Positions 45,228-54,706 of a DNA stretch of 64,000 nucleotides are shown in pieces. Both the position numbers and the translations under genes were made by a program. The notes below the pieces were generated by a model. It was not told the origin of the DNA. It did not search any database and was given only the letters and a program-made list of their open reading frames with translations. The DNA comes from Gammaproteobacteria bacterium (lineage in GTDB: Bacteria; Pseudomonadota; Gammaproteobacteria; Pseudomonadales; Cellvibrionaceae), in NCBI GenBank assembly GCA_021151835.1, contig JAGKWO010000002.1, positions 62,001 to 126,000 on the forward strand. The letters run 5' to 3'. How positions within the stretch are numbered: position 1 is the first letter of the stretch; each line of letters opens with the position of its first letter.

Positions 45228-46039
45228 TGAATATTTTTTCCCACAAACGCTATTCCATGGGACAAAAAGATCCCAACTTCGGCGCACCATTGGATACCAC
45301 CCATCGCACTATTTTGTATGTGGAAGGTGTCACTGTCAGCTTCGATGGTTTCCGTGCTTTGAATAATTTGAACTTATATATCGATGAAGGCGAATTGCGT
45401 TGCATCATCGGCCCCAACGGCGCCGGTAAAACAACGATGATGGATGTCATCACCGGAAAAACAAAACCCGATGAAGGCAGCGTGTATTTTGGCCAGCAAA
45501 TTAATTTGCTGGAATTATCCGAGCATCAAATCGCTCGCGGCGGCATTGGCCGTAAATTCCAGAAGCCGACTATCTTTGAAGCCTTAAGCGTTTATGAGAA
45601 TCTAGAGCTGGCAACGGCTGCAGATAAACGTGTGTGGTGGACACTGTCCCAACAACTTAATAGCGCACAAAAATACCGCATTGATGAAGTATTGGTGCAA
45701 ATCGGTTTGGCCGAACACAGATACAAAAATGCCGGTTCACTTTCCCACGGACAAAAACAATGGCTGGAAATCGGCATGCTACTGATGCAAAACCCGCGCG
45801 TACTCCTGGTTGACGAACCGGTTGCCGGAATGACCGGGGAAGAGACGGAAAAAACTGCCGAGCTTTTATTATCGCTTGCCGGTGAGCATTCCGTCATTGT
45901 GGTCGAACACGATATGAAATTTGTGCGCTCGATTGCGCGCAAGGTAACCGTGTTGCACCAGGGCTCAGTATTAACCGAGGGCACGATGGACCAGGTACAA
46001 AATGATCCCAAAGTGATTGAAGTTTACCTGGGCGAATAA
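45227..46039 (+). CDS. urtD: Urea ABC transporter ATP-binding protein UrtD
   Basis: LivG-type ATPase of 270 aa. Walker A is GPNGAGKTT at 62-70, the ABC signature LSHGQKQWLEIGM near 170, and Walker B VLLVDEPVAGM. The H replacing G in the signature is normal in UrtD. The start overlaps the urtC stop by one base. Works with UrtE as the heterodimeric motor of the urea importer. An N-terminal lead of about 25 residues precedes the ABC domain. Confidence 0.95.
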   Translation: MNIFSHKRYSMGQKDPNFGAPLDTTHRTILYVEGVTVSFDGFRALNNLNLYIDEGELRCIIGPNGAGKTTMMDVITGKTKPDEGSVYFGQQINLLELSEHQIARGGIGRKFQKPTIFEALSVYENLELATAADKRVWWTLSQQLNSAQKYRIDEVLVQIGLAEHRYKNAGSLSHGQKQWLEIGMLLMQNPRVLLVDEPVAGMTGEETEKTAELLLSLAGEHSVIVVEHDMKFVRSIARKVTVLHQGSVLTEGTMDQVQNDPKVIEVYLGE

Positions 46040-46097
46040 AAACCGTGTGAATGATCAATTGATTGGTCACTGCCGATTGCAAAATGAGTAATAGAAA

Positions 46098-46793
46098 ATG
46101 CTGGAAATTAAAAACATCAATCAATATTACGGCCAAAGCCACATTTTGTGGGACCTGTCACTCAAGTTGAAACAAGGTACTTGCGGTTGCCTGATTGGTC
46201 GCAACGGTGTTGGTAAAACGACATTGCTAAAGTGCATTACCGGTTTGCTGCCGGTACGCGACGGCGCAATCCAGTTAAATGGTTACGACATTAACAAGCT
46301 CTCCACCGAAAACCGCGCGCGTGGCGGCATCGGCTTTGTGCCACAAGGCCGCGAGATATTCCCGTTGCTAACGGTTGAAGAAAATTTAAAAATTTCCCTG
46401 GGCGCACGCAAAGATAAACTGCGCGCAATTCCCGGTTTGATTTATGAATTATTTCCGGTGCTGAAAGAAATGAAACACCGGCGCGGTGGCGACTTGTCTG
46501 GCGGCCAGCAACAGCAATTGGCGATTGGCCGCGCGCTGGTATTAGATCCAAAATTACTCATTCTGGATGAACCTACCGAGGGCATCCAGCCCAATGTGGT
46601 ACGTGATATCGGCGAGGTAATTCGCAAACTTAATCGTGAATTGGGTTTGACGGTATTACTCGTAGAGCAAAAATTACCGTTCGCCCGCCGTGTCGCGGAT
46701 GACTTTTTCATTATGGAAAAAGGCAGTGTAGTCGCGACCGGACCGATTGCTGATTTGAATGATGGATTAGTGCAACGTTATTTAAGTGTTTAA
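46098..46793 (+). CDS. urtE: Urea ABC transporter ATP-binding protein UrtE
   Basis: LivF-type ATPase of 231 aa. Walker A is GRNGVGKTT at 34-42, signature LSGGQQQQLAIGRAL, and Walker B LLILDEPTEGIQPN. Last gene of the urea locus, 58 bases after urtD. Urease structural genes are absent here, so imported urea would be processed by the carboxylase and allophanate hydrolase upstream. Confidence 0.95.
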   Translation: MLEIKNINQYYGQSHILWDLSLKLKQGTCGCLIGRNGVGKTTLLKCITGLLPVRDGAIQLNGYDINKLSTENRARGGIGFVPQGREIFPLLTVEENLKISLGARKDKLRAIPGLIYELFPVLKEMKHRRGGDLSGGQQQQLAIGRALVLDPKLLILDEPTEGIQPNVVRDIGEVIRKLNRELGLTVLLVEQKLPFARRVADDFFIMEKGSVVATGPIADLNDGLVQRYLSV

Positions 46794-46804
46794 TTTTTAA
46801 GGCA

Positions 46805-46892
46805 GCTGACACCGATAATAATGGAGCTTACGAGAACCGTGGAACCGAGTCTCGCCAGTGGACCATAATCAATAGTATTTACTGGTGTCAGC
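46805..46892 (+). other. Long inverted repeat after urtE
   Basis: GCTGACACC (46805-46813) pairs with GGTGTCAGC (46884-46892). Between them CGAGA (46831-46835) pairs with TCTCG (46850-46854). A further 7-base pair GATTGGC/GCCAATC lies at 46895-46901 and 46953-46959. No T run follows, so the region may be a repeat or a processing site rather than a simple terminator. Confidence 0.5.
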
Positions 46893-47038
46893 CTGATTGG
46901 CAAAGCAGGTTATGTGCTATTACTGCGTATCAATGCATAAAACAAAACACCAGCCAATCCGGGCCTGCTTTTAATATCCATTAAAAGAAAACTGCGGTTC
47001 AAGTGAATGATATTCGATGCAGGTTAAAAGTTATCGTT

Positions 47039-48295
47039 TTATTCTTCCCCATCATCCACAATCATATTACCTCCAGCCTCTTTCGCTCGATGCAAATATA
47101 GTGTTGCCTGCGCCAATTGTTGATCCAGGCTTTGGTGCAATTGATCGCTTATACCTGCACTAAAATAAAAATGCGTTTCGGTATTGTTGATAATGTAATT
47201 TTCCGCCGCCAATAATTGTTTTACTTTTGCTAAAAAGGAGGCTGCTTTTTCATGGTCCAGCCCGGGCATCAATAAAAAAAAGTCATCGCTGTCCGCACGT
47301 GCCAGCAAAAATCGCCCCAACATATTTTGTAAACTGGTTGCGATATATTTCAAGGCAACGTCACCCCAGGCGTTGCCGTGCTGTTCATTCACCTGGCTGA
47401 AATGATCAATATTGATAACTGCCAGGGATAATGGCGATGCTTTTTCAACTGCCTGACGATAAAGTTCGCGCGCGGCGTTAAAAAAATACGAGCGATGGTA
47501 CAGACCGGTTAAGTGATCGCGCTGGGCGTTGTAAGTAATCTGCTCAATTAATTCAAGCGATTCTATGTTGTGGATAATGCGACAATAAAATTCTTCCGGA
47601 TGGAAAGGCTTGCGCAAAAAATCATTCGCACCGTGTTTGATAAATTTGGCCGAAAGGGCTTCACTGCTGTCACCGGACACACCGATCATAATCAAATCGG
47701 TTTTGTCATACTTGTAACGCAGATTGCGCACCAGTTCGAAGCCATCCATTTTGGGCATGTTGTAATCGGTAAAGACCAACTTCACATCCGGGTTTTCCAA
47801 CAGTACTTTAATGGCATCTACCCCATCAACAGCTTCCAGCACTTGAAACAAATGCCGTTTGAATAAATTGGCAACGTGCTTGCGCGACATATCGGAATCA
47901 TCAACCACCAATACTTTAATGTGCTGGTTTTTTTCCAGGCGGTTGATCATGCCAATCGCTTTGCTATAAGCGTAACGCCCTTCTTTGGTAACGTAATCCA
48001 CAATACCTTTATTGAATAATTGTTCGCGGCGTTTTTCGTCGTAGCTACCGGTTAATACGATGGTGGGAATTTTTTTGCCAAGGGTGAAATCCACGACTTC
48101 ACCGTTAGGCGCATCAGGCAAATTCAGATCTACCAGCGCCGCAAAAAATTCCTGCGGGTTTTGTTCGTAAGCAGTAGTTGCCTGTGCCAGGCTGTTTGCA
48201 TAGATGGCTTCATAAGCCAGGGATGATGATTGCACCAGGTGGCGCAATACTTTCATCACCATTTCACTGTCTTCAACAACCAGAATTTTTTTCAT
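47039..48295 (-). CDS. REC-REC-GGDEF response regulator with degenerate cyclase site
   Basis: Soluble protein of 418 aa with PleD-like order. REC1 (1-120) has D56 in ALVDLNLPD; REC2 (about 126-245) has D177 in FTDYNMPKMDG and K229 in FLRKPF. The GGDEF domain (about 255-415) reads ADSDDF at 334-339, so GG is lost and the I-site is not recognisable. It is probably inactive as a cyclase and may be a GTP or c-di-GMP-independent output or partner domain. REC1 has T82 and K104-like residues in usual places. Single gene with no kinase adjacent. Confidence 0.9.
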   Translation of the reverse strand: MKKILVVEDSEMVMKVLRHLVQSSSLAYEAIYANSLAQATTAYEQNPQEFFAALVDLNLPDAPNGEVVDFTLGKKIPTIVLTGSYDEKRREQLFNKGIVDYVTKEGRYAYSKAIGMINRLEKNQHIKVLVVDDSDMSRKHVANLFKRHLFQVLEAVDGVDAIKVLLENPDVKLVFTDYNMPKMDGFELVRNLRYKYDKTDLIMIGVSGDSSEALSAKFIKHGANDFLRKPFHPEEFYCRIIHNIESLELIEQITYNAQRDHLTGLYHRSYFFNAARELYRQAVEKASPLSLAVINIDHFSQVNEQHGNAWGDVALKYIATSLQNMLGRFLLARADSDDFFLLMPGLDHEKAASFLAKVKQLLAAENYIINNTETHFYFSAGISDQLHQSLDQQLAQATLYLHRAKEAGGNMIVDDGEE

Positions 48296-48396
48296 TGGCG
48301 CACTCTCAATAACATTCCATCAGCAATCGCTTGCGAATAATCATTGAGTGTAGCCAAGAATTACTAAAATGCGCCAAAACCGCGCAGGGTGACAAA

Positions 48397-49203
48397 TTAT
48401 TGCCAGAGGAATCCACTGACACGGGTACCCAATAGATAACCGCCAAAATTATGTTGTGCAATTGGCGATGCCTTCGCCGCCCCAAAGCAAACAAGCAAAG
48501 GTAACAAATGCTCTTCGCGTGGATGACAGAAACGCGCATCAGGGGCCTGGGTCCAGTTTGTTAATTGCGCTGATCGCTGCGAATAATCGAGTGCATCACT
48601 GGTCAGGGTTTCGACCAGCCATTGATCGAAATTATCGCTTTTCGCTTTCACTATCGGACTGGGTGAGAAAAACGCCCGCATATTATGGAATGACATGCCC
48701 GAGCCGAGAATTAACACGCCCTGCTCACGCAAAGGTGCTATCGCGTTACCCAGGGCGATGTGCGCGGCAGGATCAAGCGAGGCAAGCAGTGATAATTGCA
48801 CTACCGGTATATCCGCACGCGGGTAGCTGAGCAATAAAGGTACAAACGTACCATGATCGTAACCGCGCTGGTTATCCAGGGTTACCGGGATATTATTCGC
48901 TTGCAGTAATTGTGCGATGTGTTCTGCCAACGGCGGATGACCGGGCGCAGGGTAACGAAACTCGTAACTTTCCGGCGGAAAACCGTAGTAATCAAACATC
49001 ATCTCCGGCGCAGCAGCGCTGGAAACATGCGCTATCGTTTCTTCCCAATGGGCACTGATCACCAGGATGGCTTGCGGTGGCGGCAAATCCTGTGCGAGGT
49101 GTTGCATAAATGCAGTGAGCTCGCGATGGCTGGCATCCCCCAGCAGCGGCATTGGGCCACCGCCGTGGGGAACGAATACTACGGGCATTAATGTGCTACT
49201 CAT
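48397..49203 (-). CDS. DODA-type extradiol ring-cleavage dioxygenase (YgiD-like)
   Basis: Metal-dependent class III extradiol dioxygenase of 268 aa, similar to plant and bacterial 4,5-DOPA dioxygenase. HGGGPMPLLG near residue 13 and SAHWEE near residue 50 supply likely metal ligands; GYDHGTFVPLLLSYP and LGSGMSFHNMRAF are further family marks. The natural substrate in bacteria is unknown; catechols such as L-DOPA are cleaved in vitro by relatives. Two unrelated genes on the same strand flank it. Confidence 0.88.
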   Translation of the reverse strand: MSSTLMPVVFVPHGGGPMPLLGDASHRELTAFMQHLAQDLPPPQAILVISAHWEETIAHVSSAAAPEMMFDYYGFPPESYEFRYPAPGHPPLAEHIAQLLQANNIPVTLDNQRGYDHGTFVPLLLSYPRADIPVVQLSLLASLDPAAHIALGNAIAPLREQGVLILGSGMSFHNMRAFFSPSPIVKAKSDNFDQWLVETLTSDALDYSQRSAQLTNWTQAPDARFCHPREEHLLPLLVCFGAAKASPIAQHNFGGYLLGTRVSGFLWQ

Positions 49204-49240
49204 AACATCTCCTCCGTCATTAACAGGAGTTTAGCCAGAA

Positions 49241-50119
49241 TCAGGCCGCAGCGGATTTTTTATGCTCGCGCACGGATTCATAAATGGCCGCGCCCATGAT
49301 AATCGCACCGCCAACCAACGTACTGGTTGCAGGAATTTCATGCAGTAGAAAAATTTCATAAATCACGGCATACACCGGCTGCAAGCACGCCACCAGCCCC
49401 ACCGTTTTCGCTTTTAAATAACGCAGCGAAAAACCCAGTAACGTGTGAGTGACGGCGGTAAAAACAATTCCCAAACAAATTAATAACCACCAATCCTTTT
49501 CGGTAGGCTGATGATTCGACAAGAGCAACACCGGTGTCATCAATAACGCAACAATCAATACCTGGTAGCTCATGGAACGCGCGGCAGTTTGATGACTAAA
49601 CCAATGGCTTAACAGTAAATTCCGCACCGCAAATGCAAGCGCAGAAATAATGCCCCAGATTACCCCTTCTGTGAGATTGTTACTCACATCAAATTCGGGC
49701 ACCAGCCAATAAATCCCGACCAGCACCAGAACACCGCTAACGACATCGCGCCAATCCAGTTGCGTGCGTTTAATCCACGGTTCGAGAAACACAGTTACCA
49801 CTGGATAAGCGTAAAGTGAAATCATACCCACGGCGATATTCGCTACTTGCATCGAATGAAAAAACGTAACCCAATGCAACGCCAGGAGCGCCCCCAATAT
49901 CAACATGCGGCCATAATCACGCGGCGCTTTTAATGCAATGTTCCGCTCGCGCCACCAAACCCAGATAAATAATATTGCTGCTGCAATCCAGGTGCGGTAA
50001 CCGGTGATATCCCATGCGGGCAAATCAATAATTTTGGAAAATAAACCTGTCGCGCCCATCATAAAAGCGCCGAGATGCAACGTAAGCAATGCGGATTTAG
50101 CCGGGGCAGCAGCAGACAT
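49241..50119 (-). CDS. EamA-family (DMT superfamily) transporter
   Basis: Inner-membrane protein of 292 aa with about ten hydrophobic helices in two EamA repeats (about 12-140 and 150-285). GATGLFSKII begins the first repeat and VFTAVTHTLLGFSLRYLKAKTVG lies in the second. The start is taken as ATG at 50117-50119, with GGA six bases upstream; another ATG two codons earlier is too close to that site. The cargo is probably a metabolite exported; not predictable. Confidence 0.85.
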   Translation of the reverse strand: MSAAAPAKSALLTLHLGAFMMGATGLFSKIIDLPAWDITGYRTWIAAAILFIWVWWRERNIALKAPRDYGRMLILGALLALHWVTFFHSMQVANIAVGMISLYAYPVVTVFLEPWIKRTQLDWRDVVSGVLVLVGIYWLVPEFDVSNNLTEGVIWGIISALAFAVRNLLLSHWFSHQTAARSMSYQVLIVALLMTPVLLLSNHQPTEKDWWLLICLGIVFTAVTHTLLGFSLRYLKAKTVGLVACLQPVYAVIYEIFLLHEIPATSTLVGGAIIMGAAIYESVREHKKSAAA

Positions 50120-50194
50120 AAACATTCCGTTAAAAACAATTTGCCCGGCATGGGCCGGGCAATTAATTCACTCGCTAATTAATACCACTATCAA

Positions 50195-51892
50195 TTAATG
50201 ACGCGGACGGCGATTGCGATTGCCACCGGGGCGATTACCCACTGAACGATTGGTGTAACGCTCATTACCATTGCGTGAACGCGGTGGCGCGGGCGGTAAA
50301 TCCGGCGGTGCCAGCAATAATGGCTCGGGTGGTTGCTCACATTTAATCGGCTTGCCCAGCAATTCTTCAATAGGTGCCAAACGCAATGCATCATCTTCAC
50401 ACGCGAAGCTGATAGAGGTTCCGGTTTTGCCCGCGCGACCGGTGCGGCCAATACGATGAACATAATCTTCCGGTTCTTCCGGCAAGGTAAAATTCACGAC
50501 GTGGCTAATACCGCTGATATGAATGCCGCGCCCTGCCACATCGGTAGCGACCAATACTTTGATATCACCATTTTTAAACGCATCCAGGGTGGATACACGC
50601 TTGTTCTGGGTAATTTCACCGGACAATAACCCGGCTTTAATACCGTGGCGCAATAATTTTTCGTGCAGGTCACGGCACTCGTCGCGGCGATTGGCAAACA
50701 CAATCATGCTCTCGGCGTGTTCCTGTTGAATCAGGTTATAGAGCAGCGTGTATTTTTCTTCCGTCGATACCAGGTACACATGTTGCTCCACGCGCGCATT
50801 GGCAACGGATTCAGGTTCAATTTCTACAGTGATTGGTTTGTAAGTCCATTGCTGCACAAGGTTGTGCACATCATCAGTGAAAGTTGCGGAGAAAAATAAT
50901 GTCTGGCGATCTTCGCGCTTCGGTGTCTGGCGAACAATTTGCCGCACTTGCGGAATAAAACCCATGTCGAGCATACGATCTGCTTCGTCGATGACCAGTA
51001 TTTCCAATTGATCGAGGTAGACATCTTTGTTACCACAAAAATCCAGCAAGCGGCCGGGTGTGGCAACAAGGATATCCACCAGGTCTTCGTGCAAATGGCG
51101 TTGCTGTTTGGTGTAGTCCATACCACCCACAAGCGTGTGGATTTTCAAATCAGTGAATTTACACAGTGCTTTTGCGTCGTCCGCAATTTGAATAACCAAT
51201 TCCCGCGTTGGTGCAATAATCAATGCCCGCGCCTCACCGGCATAACGTTTTTCAGCGATGGGATTTTTTAACAGATCATCAATAATCGCCGTCAAAAACG
51301 CTGCGGTTTTTCCCGTACCGGTTTGCGCTTTACCAACAACATCCTTGCCCTGCAACGCATGGGGTAATGATTGGGCCTGGATCGGGGAACAATATTTAAA
51401 ACCCAATTCGGCAATACCGCGCATTAACGGTAATTCCAGATCGAAATCGTGGAAGCGGGTTTTACCTTCTATTTCCTCAACCGGGAATTGGGAAATATCC
51501 CAGGGGCCGTGATCTATTTTGGCAGGGCGTTTGGGAACGTGATTTTTTTCTGCTTTGGGTTGTGCGGGCTTGTCGATTTTCGCCGCCGGTTTGTCAGCAT
51601 GTTCGGATTTTTGCGGGCCGCGCTGGTTGCGATTATTACGCGACCGCTGCTGTTCCTGGCCCTGGCGATCATGGTCCCGCCCCTGATTCCGATCCTGGCC
51701 CTGGTGGCGCTCGCGCGGATGCTTTCTGGTGTTAGCCCCATGTTCATGGGTCGATTTCTCGGGGGATTTTGCAGGGGATTCCTGTTTAGCGGGCTTATCA
51801 ATCCCGGAGCCCATCAATTTTTTAAAAAAGCCTATCAATCTGGTCACCACAGTTATAACGCACAAATAATGGCCGGAGTATACACCAATCAT
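50195..51892 (-). CDS. rhlB: RhlB-like DEAD-box RNA helicase
   Basis: ATP-dependent RNA helicase of about 560 aa. An N-terminal disordered region rich in K, P, Q and R (about 30-130) precedes the helicase core with AQTGTGKTAAF (motif I), VIDEADRMLDMGF (II), FFSATF (III) and HRIGRTGRAG (VI). A proline/arginine/asparagine-rich tail (NRPGGNRNRRPRH) ends it. This layout and the RFHDFDLELPLMRGI Q-motif region fit RhlB of pseudomonads, which joins the RNA degradosome. The start is uncertain: ATG at 51892 or GTG codons at 51850 or 51847; none has a strong ribosome site. Confidence 0.88.
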   Translation of the reverse strand: MIGVYSGHYLCVITVVTRLIGFFKKLMGSGIDKPAKQESPAKSPEKSTHEHGANTRKHPRERHQGQDRNQGRDHDRQGQEQQRSRNNRNQRGPQKSEHADKPAAKIDKPAQPKAEKNHVPKRPAKIDHGPWDISQFPVEEIEGKTRFHDFDLELPLMRGIAELGFKYCSPIQAQSLPHALQGKDVVGKAQTGTGKTAAFLTAIIDDLLKNPIAEKRYAGEARALIIAPTRELVIQIADDAKALCKFTDLKIHTLVGGMDYTKQQRHLHEDLVDILVATPGRLLDFCGNKDVYLDQLEILVIDEADRMLDMGFIPQVRQIVRQTPKREDRQTLFFSATFTDDVHNLVQQWTYKPITVEIEPESVANARVEQHVYLVSTEEKYTLLYNLIQQEHAESMIVFANRRDECRDLHEKLLRHGIKAGLLSGEITQNKRVSTLDAFKNGDIKVLVATDVAGRGIHISGISHVVNFTLPEEPEDYVHRIGRTGRAGKTGTSISFACEDDALRLAPIEELLGKPIKCEQPPEPLLLAPPDLPPAPPRSRNGNERYTNRSVGNRPGGNRNRRPRH

Positions 51893-52006
51893 CAGACAAT
51901 CCGCCGTCTCGCCGCCGTAACTTACGGAATTAAACAGCCAAATCGGCTGGAATTCTGCATAATCGATGCCTGCTTATATCTACTCGCCCGGTTAAAGGAG
52001 TTTTTT

Positions 52007-52699
52007 ATGCGTATCCATAGTTTGCAGCATGTGCCATTTGAAGATATTGGCAGTATGGCAAATGACTTTATTACGCGCGCCTACACGCTTGGCACTACCC
52101 ATTGGTACCGTGGTGACCAAGCACCGGACGTGCACAGTTTTGATGCACTGATCGTCATGGGCGGTCCGATGGGGATTTATGATGAGGAAATTTATCCCTG
52201 GCTGGCCGATGAAAAAATCCTGATTAAAGACGCCATCAACGCAGGCAAAATAGTGATAGGTATTTGCCTGGGGGCGCAACTCATTGCCGATGTACTGGGC
52301 GGTAAAGTCACACGCAATACCCATAAGGAAATCGGCTGGTTGCCGTTACAGGTTTTACCCGCAGCCAGTGCGCATCCGGTGGCGCAAATCCTGGCGAAAT
52401 ACCCGGATGTTTTTCACTGGCATGGCGATACGTTCGCCATACCACCCGGTGCATTGCATATCGCCCGCAGCGAAGGCTGTTTAAACCAGGCGTATGTGAT
52501 TAATAATCAGGTCTATGGCTTCCAGTTTCATCTGGAAACCACCCCCGCATCTGCGGCGGCATTAATTGAACATTGCGCAGCCGATATTGATGGTTCGCGT
52601 TACACCCAACCCGCTGATTTTATGCTGGCCGATGCACAGCGCTTTGTGCAGATTAATTGCGCAATGAGTGAAGTGATTGCGTATATTTTTGATAAATAA
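52007..52699 (+). CDS. Class I glutamine amidotransferase-like protein
   Basis: Cytoplasmic protein of 230 aa resembling the GMP synthase glutaminase domain. The catalytic triad is present: C87 in GICLGAQL, H175 and E177 in FQFHLETTP. Stand-alone members of this group include gamma-glutamyl hydrolases and enzymes of unknown role; no acceptor partner lies nearby. AAGGAG sits seven bases before the ATG at 52007; the open frame extends left through rhlB but is not coding there. It is convergent with the VIT gene, with a 3-base gap. Confidence 0.88.
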   Translation: MRIHSLQHVPFEDIGSMANDFITRAYTLGTTHWYRGDQAPDVHSFDALIVMGGPMGIYDEEIYPWLADEKILIKDAINAGKIVIGICLGAQLIADVLGGKVTRNTHKEIGWLPLQVLPAASAHPVAQILAKYPDVFHWHGDTFAIPPGALHIARSEGCLNQAYVINNQVYGFQFHLETTPASAAALIEHCAADIDGSRYTQPADFMLADAQRFVQINCAMSEVIAYIFDK

Positions 52700-52702
52700 A
52701 TA

Positions 52703-53398
52703 TTACACCACCGCACCAAACAAATGCCCCGCCACAGCGGTTAATGCCATAGCCGCTGCGCCCCAAAAGCCTACCCGCACAGCACCGGCAAATTGGTTCG
52801 CACCGCCGACTTTCGCCGCCAGGCCACCGAGCACTACCAGCGCAATTAATGAAACCGAGGCTATTGCAAACGCAAGGTATTCAATGGGATGTAATAACAC
52901 GACCAGGAGCGGAATCAATGCACCGACTGAAAATGTTAACGCAGAAGTCAGCGCAGCCTGTAACGGGCGTGCAGAGAAAATATCGGTAATCCCCAGCTCA
53001 TCGCGTGCATGGGCCCCGAGTGCATCGTGAGCCATTAATTGTTTGGCGACCTCGCGGGCGAGTTCCGGCTCCAATCCACGTGCAACATAAATTTCTTCCA
53101 GTTCACGATGTTCACCCCCGGGATTGGTCTCGAGTTCGAGAGTTTCGCGCGCAAGGTCTGCCGCTTCGGTATCAGCCTGTGAACGCACCGACACATATTC
53201 ACCTGCCGCCATACTCATGGCGCCAGCCACCAAACCGGCGACACCACTTAATAAAATAGTGGAACCCGGTACACCGGCAGTGACCATCCCCATCATCAAA
53301 CTTGCGGTGGAAATAATTCCATCGTTGGCTCCTAAAACTGCAGCGCGTAACCAGCCTGAATGCTGTGATCGGTGACGTTCATGATGGCGATGTGGCAT
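52703..53398 (-). CDS. VIT1/CCC1-family iron/manganese transporter
   Basis: Membrane protein of 231 aa with about five helices. The family mark LGANDGIISTASLMMGM lies near residues 21-37, and a central cytoplasmic acidic/helix region (ELEEIYVARGLEPELAREVAKQ) carries the metal-binding E residues of VIT proteins. A histidine-rich start (MPHRHHERH) may bind metal. The start is ATG at 53396-53398 with GGGGA six bases upstream; the frame is open to 53506. Divergent from a TetR gene, with a clear TetR operator between them. Confidence 0.9.
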   Translation of the reverse strand: MPHRHHERHRSQHSGWLRAAVLGANDGIISTASLMMGMVTAGVPGSTILLSGVAGLVAGAMSMAAGEYVSVRSQADTEAADLARETLELETNPGGEHRELEEIYVARGLEPELAREVAKQLMAHDALGAHARDELGITDIFSARPLQAALTSALTFSVGALIPLLVVLLHPIEYLAFAIASVSLIALVVLGGLAAKVGGANQFAGAVRVGFWGAAAMALTAVAGHLFGAVV

Positions 53399-53550
53399 TG
53401 CATTTCCCCGCAAATGTTTACTTTTGGTCAATGATATAACTAATACCGGATATAACTGTACCACCACATCCACTATTGCAGTTTGATGGCATGGATGATT
53501 GTGCAATCGGCTGTTATTGACAAGTCAAATCCCCTTACTATCTAATGACC

Positions 53551-53568
53551 ACCGACCATTTGGTCGGT
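53551..53568. promoter_or_regulatory. TetR operator between the VIT and TetR genes
   Basis: ACCGACCATTTGGTCGGT is a perfect 8-base inverted repeat with a 2-base centre, the classic form of a TetR-family site (ACCGACC/GGTCGGT). It lies 75 bases before the TetR start and 153 bases before the VIT start. Confidence 0.8.
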
Positions 53569-53642
53569 TTAAAATTAATCAATATAACCGTCAGCCTAGC
53601 CATAATAATTATCGCTACATATCACTGGTTCACGAGCATCCC

Positions 53643-54254
53643 ATGTCTATCGAACGCAACGCCGAGCATACCCGCACCCGGATTCTGGAAGCCGCGCAGG
53701 AAGAAATCTATGAGAACGGTTATCAGGGGATGCGCATCGAAGCGATATTGCAAAAAACCCAGTTAGCCAAAGGTGCGCTCTACCATTATTTTCCCAATAA
53801 GCTGGCGCTGGGTTATGCAGTTGTCGATGAAATTTTAGTGGAGCATGTGAAAGTAAACTGGTCTGAATTTTCCAGCAAGTATCCCAATCCATTAACGGCA
53901 ATCCAGCAATTATTTTTATGGAAAGCAGACCTCTATAAAAACGAAGTTTGTTTCAAGGGTTGCCCGCTCAACAATCTAAACCAGGAAATGGCATCCATCG
54001 ACAAAGGTTTCCATGAGCGATTGGAAAACATTATGGAAACTATCTATCAATCCATCGTCACCGCGCTTGAACAAGGCCAACAACAAGGACTGGTTCGCCA
54101 GGATATCAATCCGCGTAAAATTGCAATGTTTATCATGGCGAGTTACCAGGGAATTATCGGTGTAGCCAAATGCATGCAAGCGCCGCAATTGCTTACTGAT
54201 TTATTTGGCACATTAAACGATTATATCGATACATTACGCACAGCAAACCCATAA
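53643..54254 (+). CDS. TetR-family repressor
   Basis: Regulator of 203 aa. The N-terminal helix-turn-helix (about 12-58) reads RIEAILQKTQLAKGALYHYFPNK; the C-terminal domain has CFKGCPLNNLNQEMA, a Cys-containing pattern seen in the YxaF/LmrA-like subgroup. The start is ATG at 53643; the frame is open to 53499 without homology. The palindrome upstream implies self-control, with the divergent VIT gene as a possible second target. Ligand unknown. Confidence 0.9.
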   Translation: MSIERNAEHTRTRILEAAQEEIYENGYQGMRIEAILQKTQLAKGALYHYFPNKLALGYAVVDEILVEHVKVNWSEFSSKYPNPLTAIQQLFLWKADLYKNEVCFKGCPLNNLNQEMASIDKGFHERLENIMETIYQSIVTALEQGQQQGLVRQDINPRKIAMFIMASYQGIIGVAKCMQAPQLLTDLFGTLNDYIDTLRTANP

Positions 54255-54706
54255 CGTTTTTAGTCCAGCACTCTCCATAGTTTATTCCCGGGATAATATG
54301 CCCGCCTTCTTAAGATGTAGAAAACCCACCTGCACCATTATTTTTTGTACAAACAAAAACACTCACCCAACAGTGTTGTTCGCTTAAGGGCATGACTGCG
54401 GCGCCAATTCTGATAAGCCAACAGTACAAAAAAAATCACTTCCCATTTTTTGAATGTTTATAACAACCCAATTTTCTTGCAGTTTGGCATGAAAGCTATT
54501 TTTTGTTGCAATACCAATAGCATCATTCTTCAAAACCCAACAAAACACTGCTGGAAAAATAACTAAAAATTCGCTGGCACGGTTACTGCAAACGCCCCTC
54601 CCTCAACGGCGGGATCAGTTTTTTTGGTTTTATTTCCCGCCCGATCATTTTTAGTATCCCAATAAACGATTCTTATCATCTGATATAAAAGAAAGGAGAG
54701 GCAAGA
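54255..54706. other. Intergenic region before the DUF1549 gene
   Basis: 452 bases, AT-rich, without coding signs. It holds the -24/-12 candidate at 54575-54590, an exact NtrC half-site TGCACCA near 54332, and a pair of GGCGGGA/TCCCGCC arms at about 54607-54652 that may form a leader hairpin. Confidence 0.5.
54575..54590 (+). promoter_or_regulatory. Sigma-54-like promoter of the DUF1549-DUF1501 unit
   Basis: TGGCACGGTTACTGCA: exact TGGCACG at -24 and CTGCA at -12, with GG (54576-54577) and GC (54588-54589) ten bases apart. Only one base departs from consensus. Transcription would start near 54601. Confidence 0.55.
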
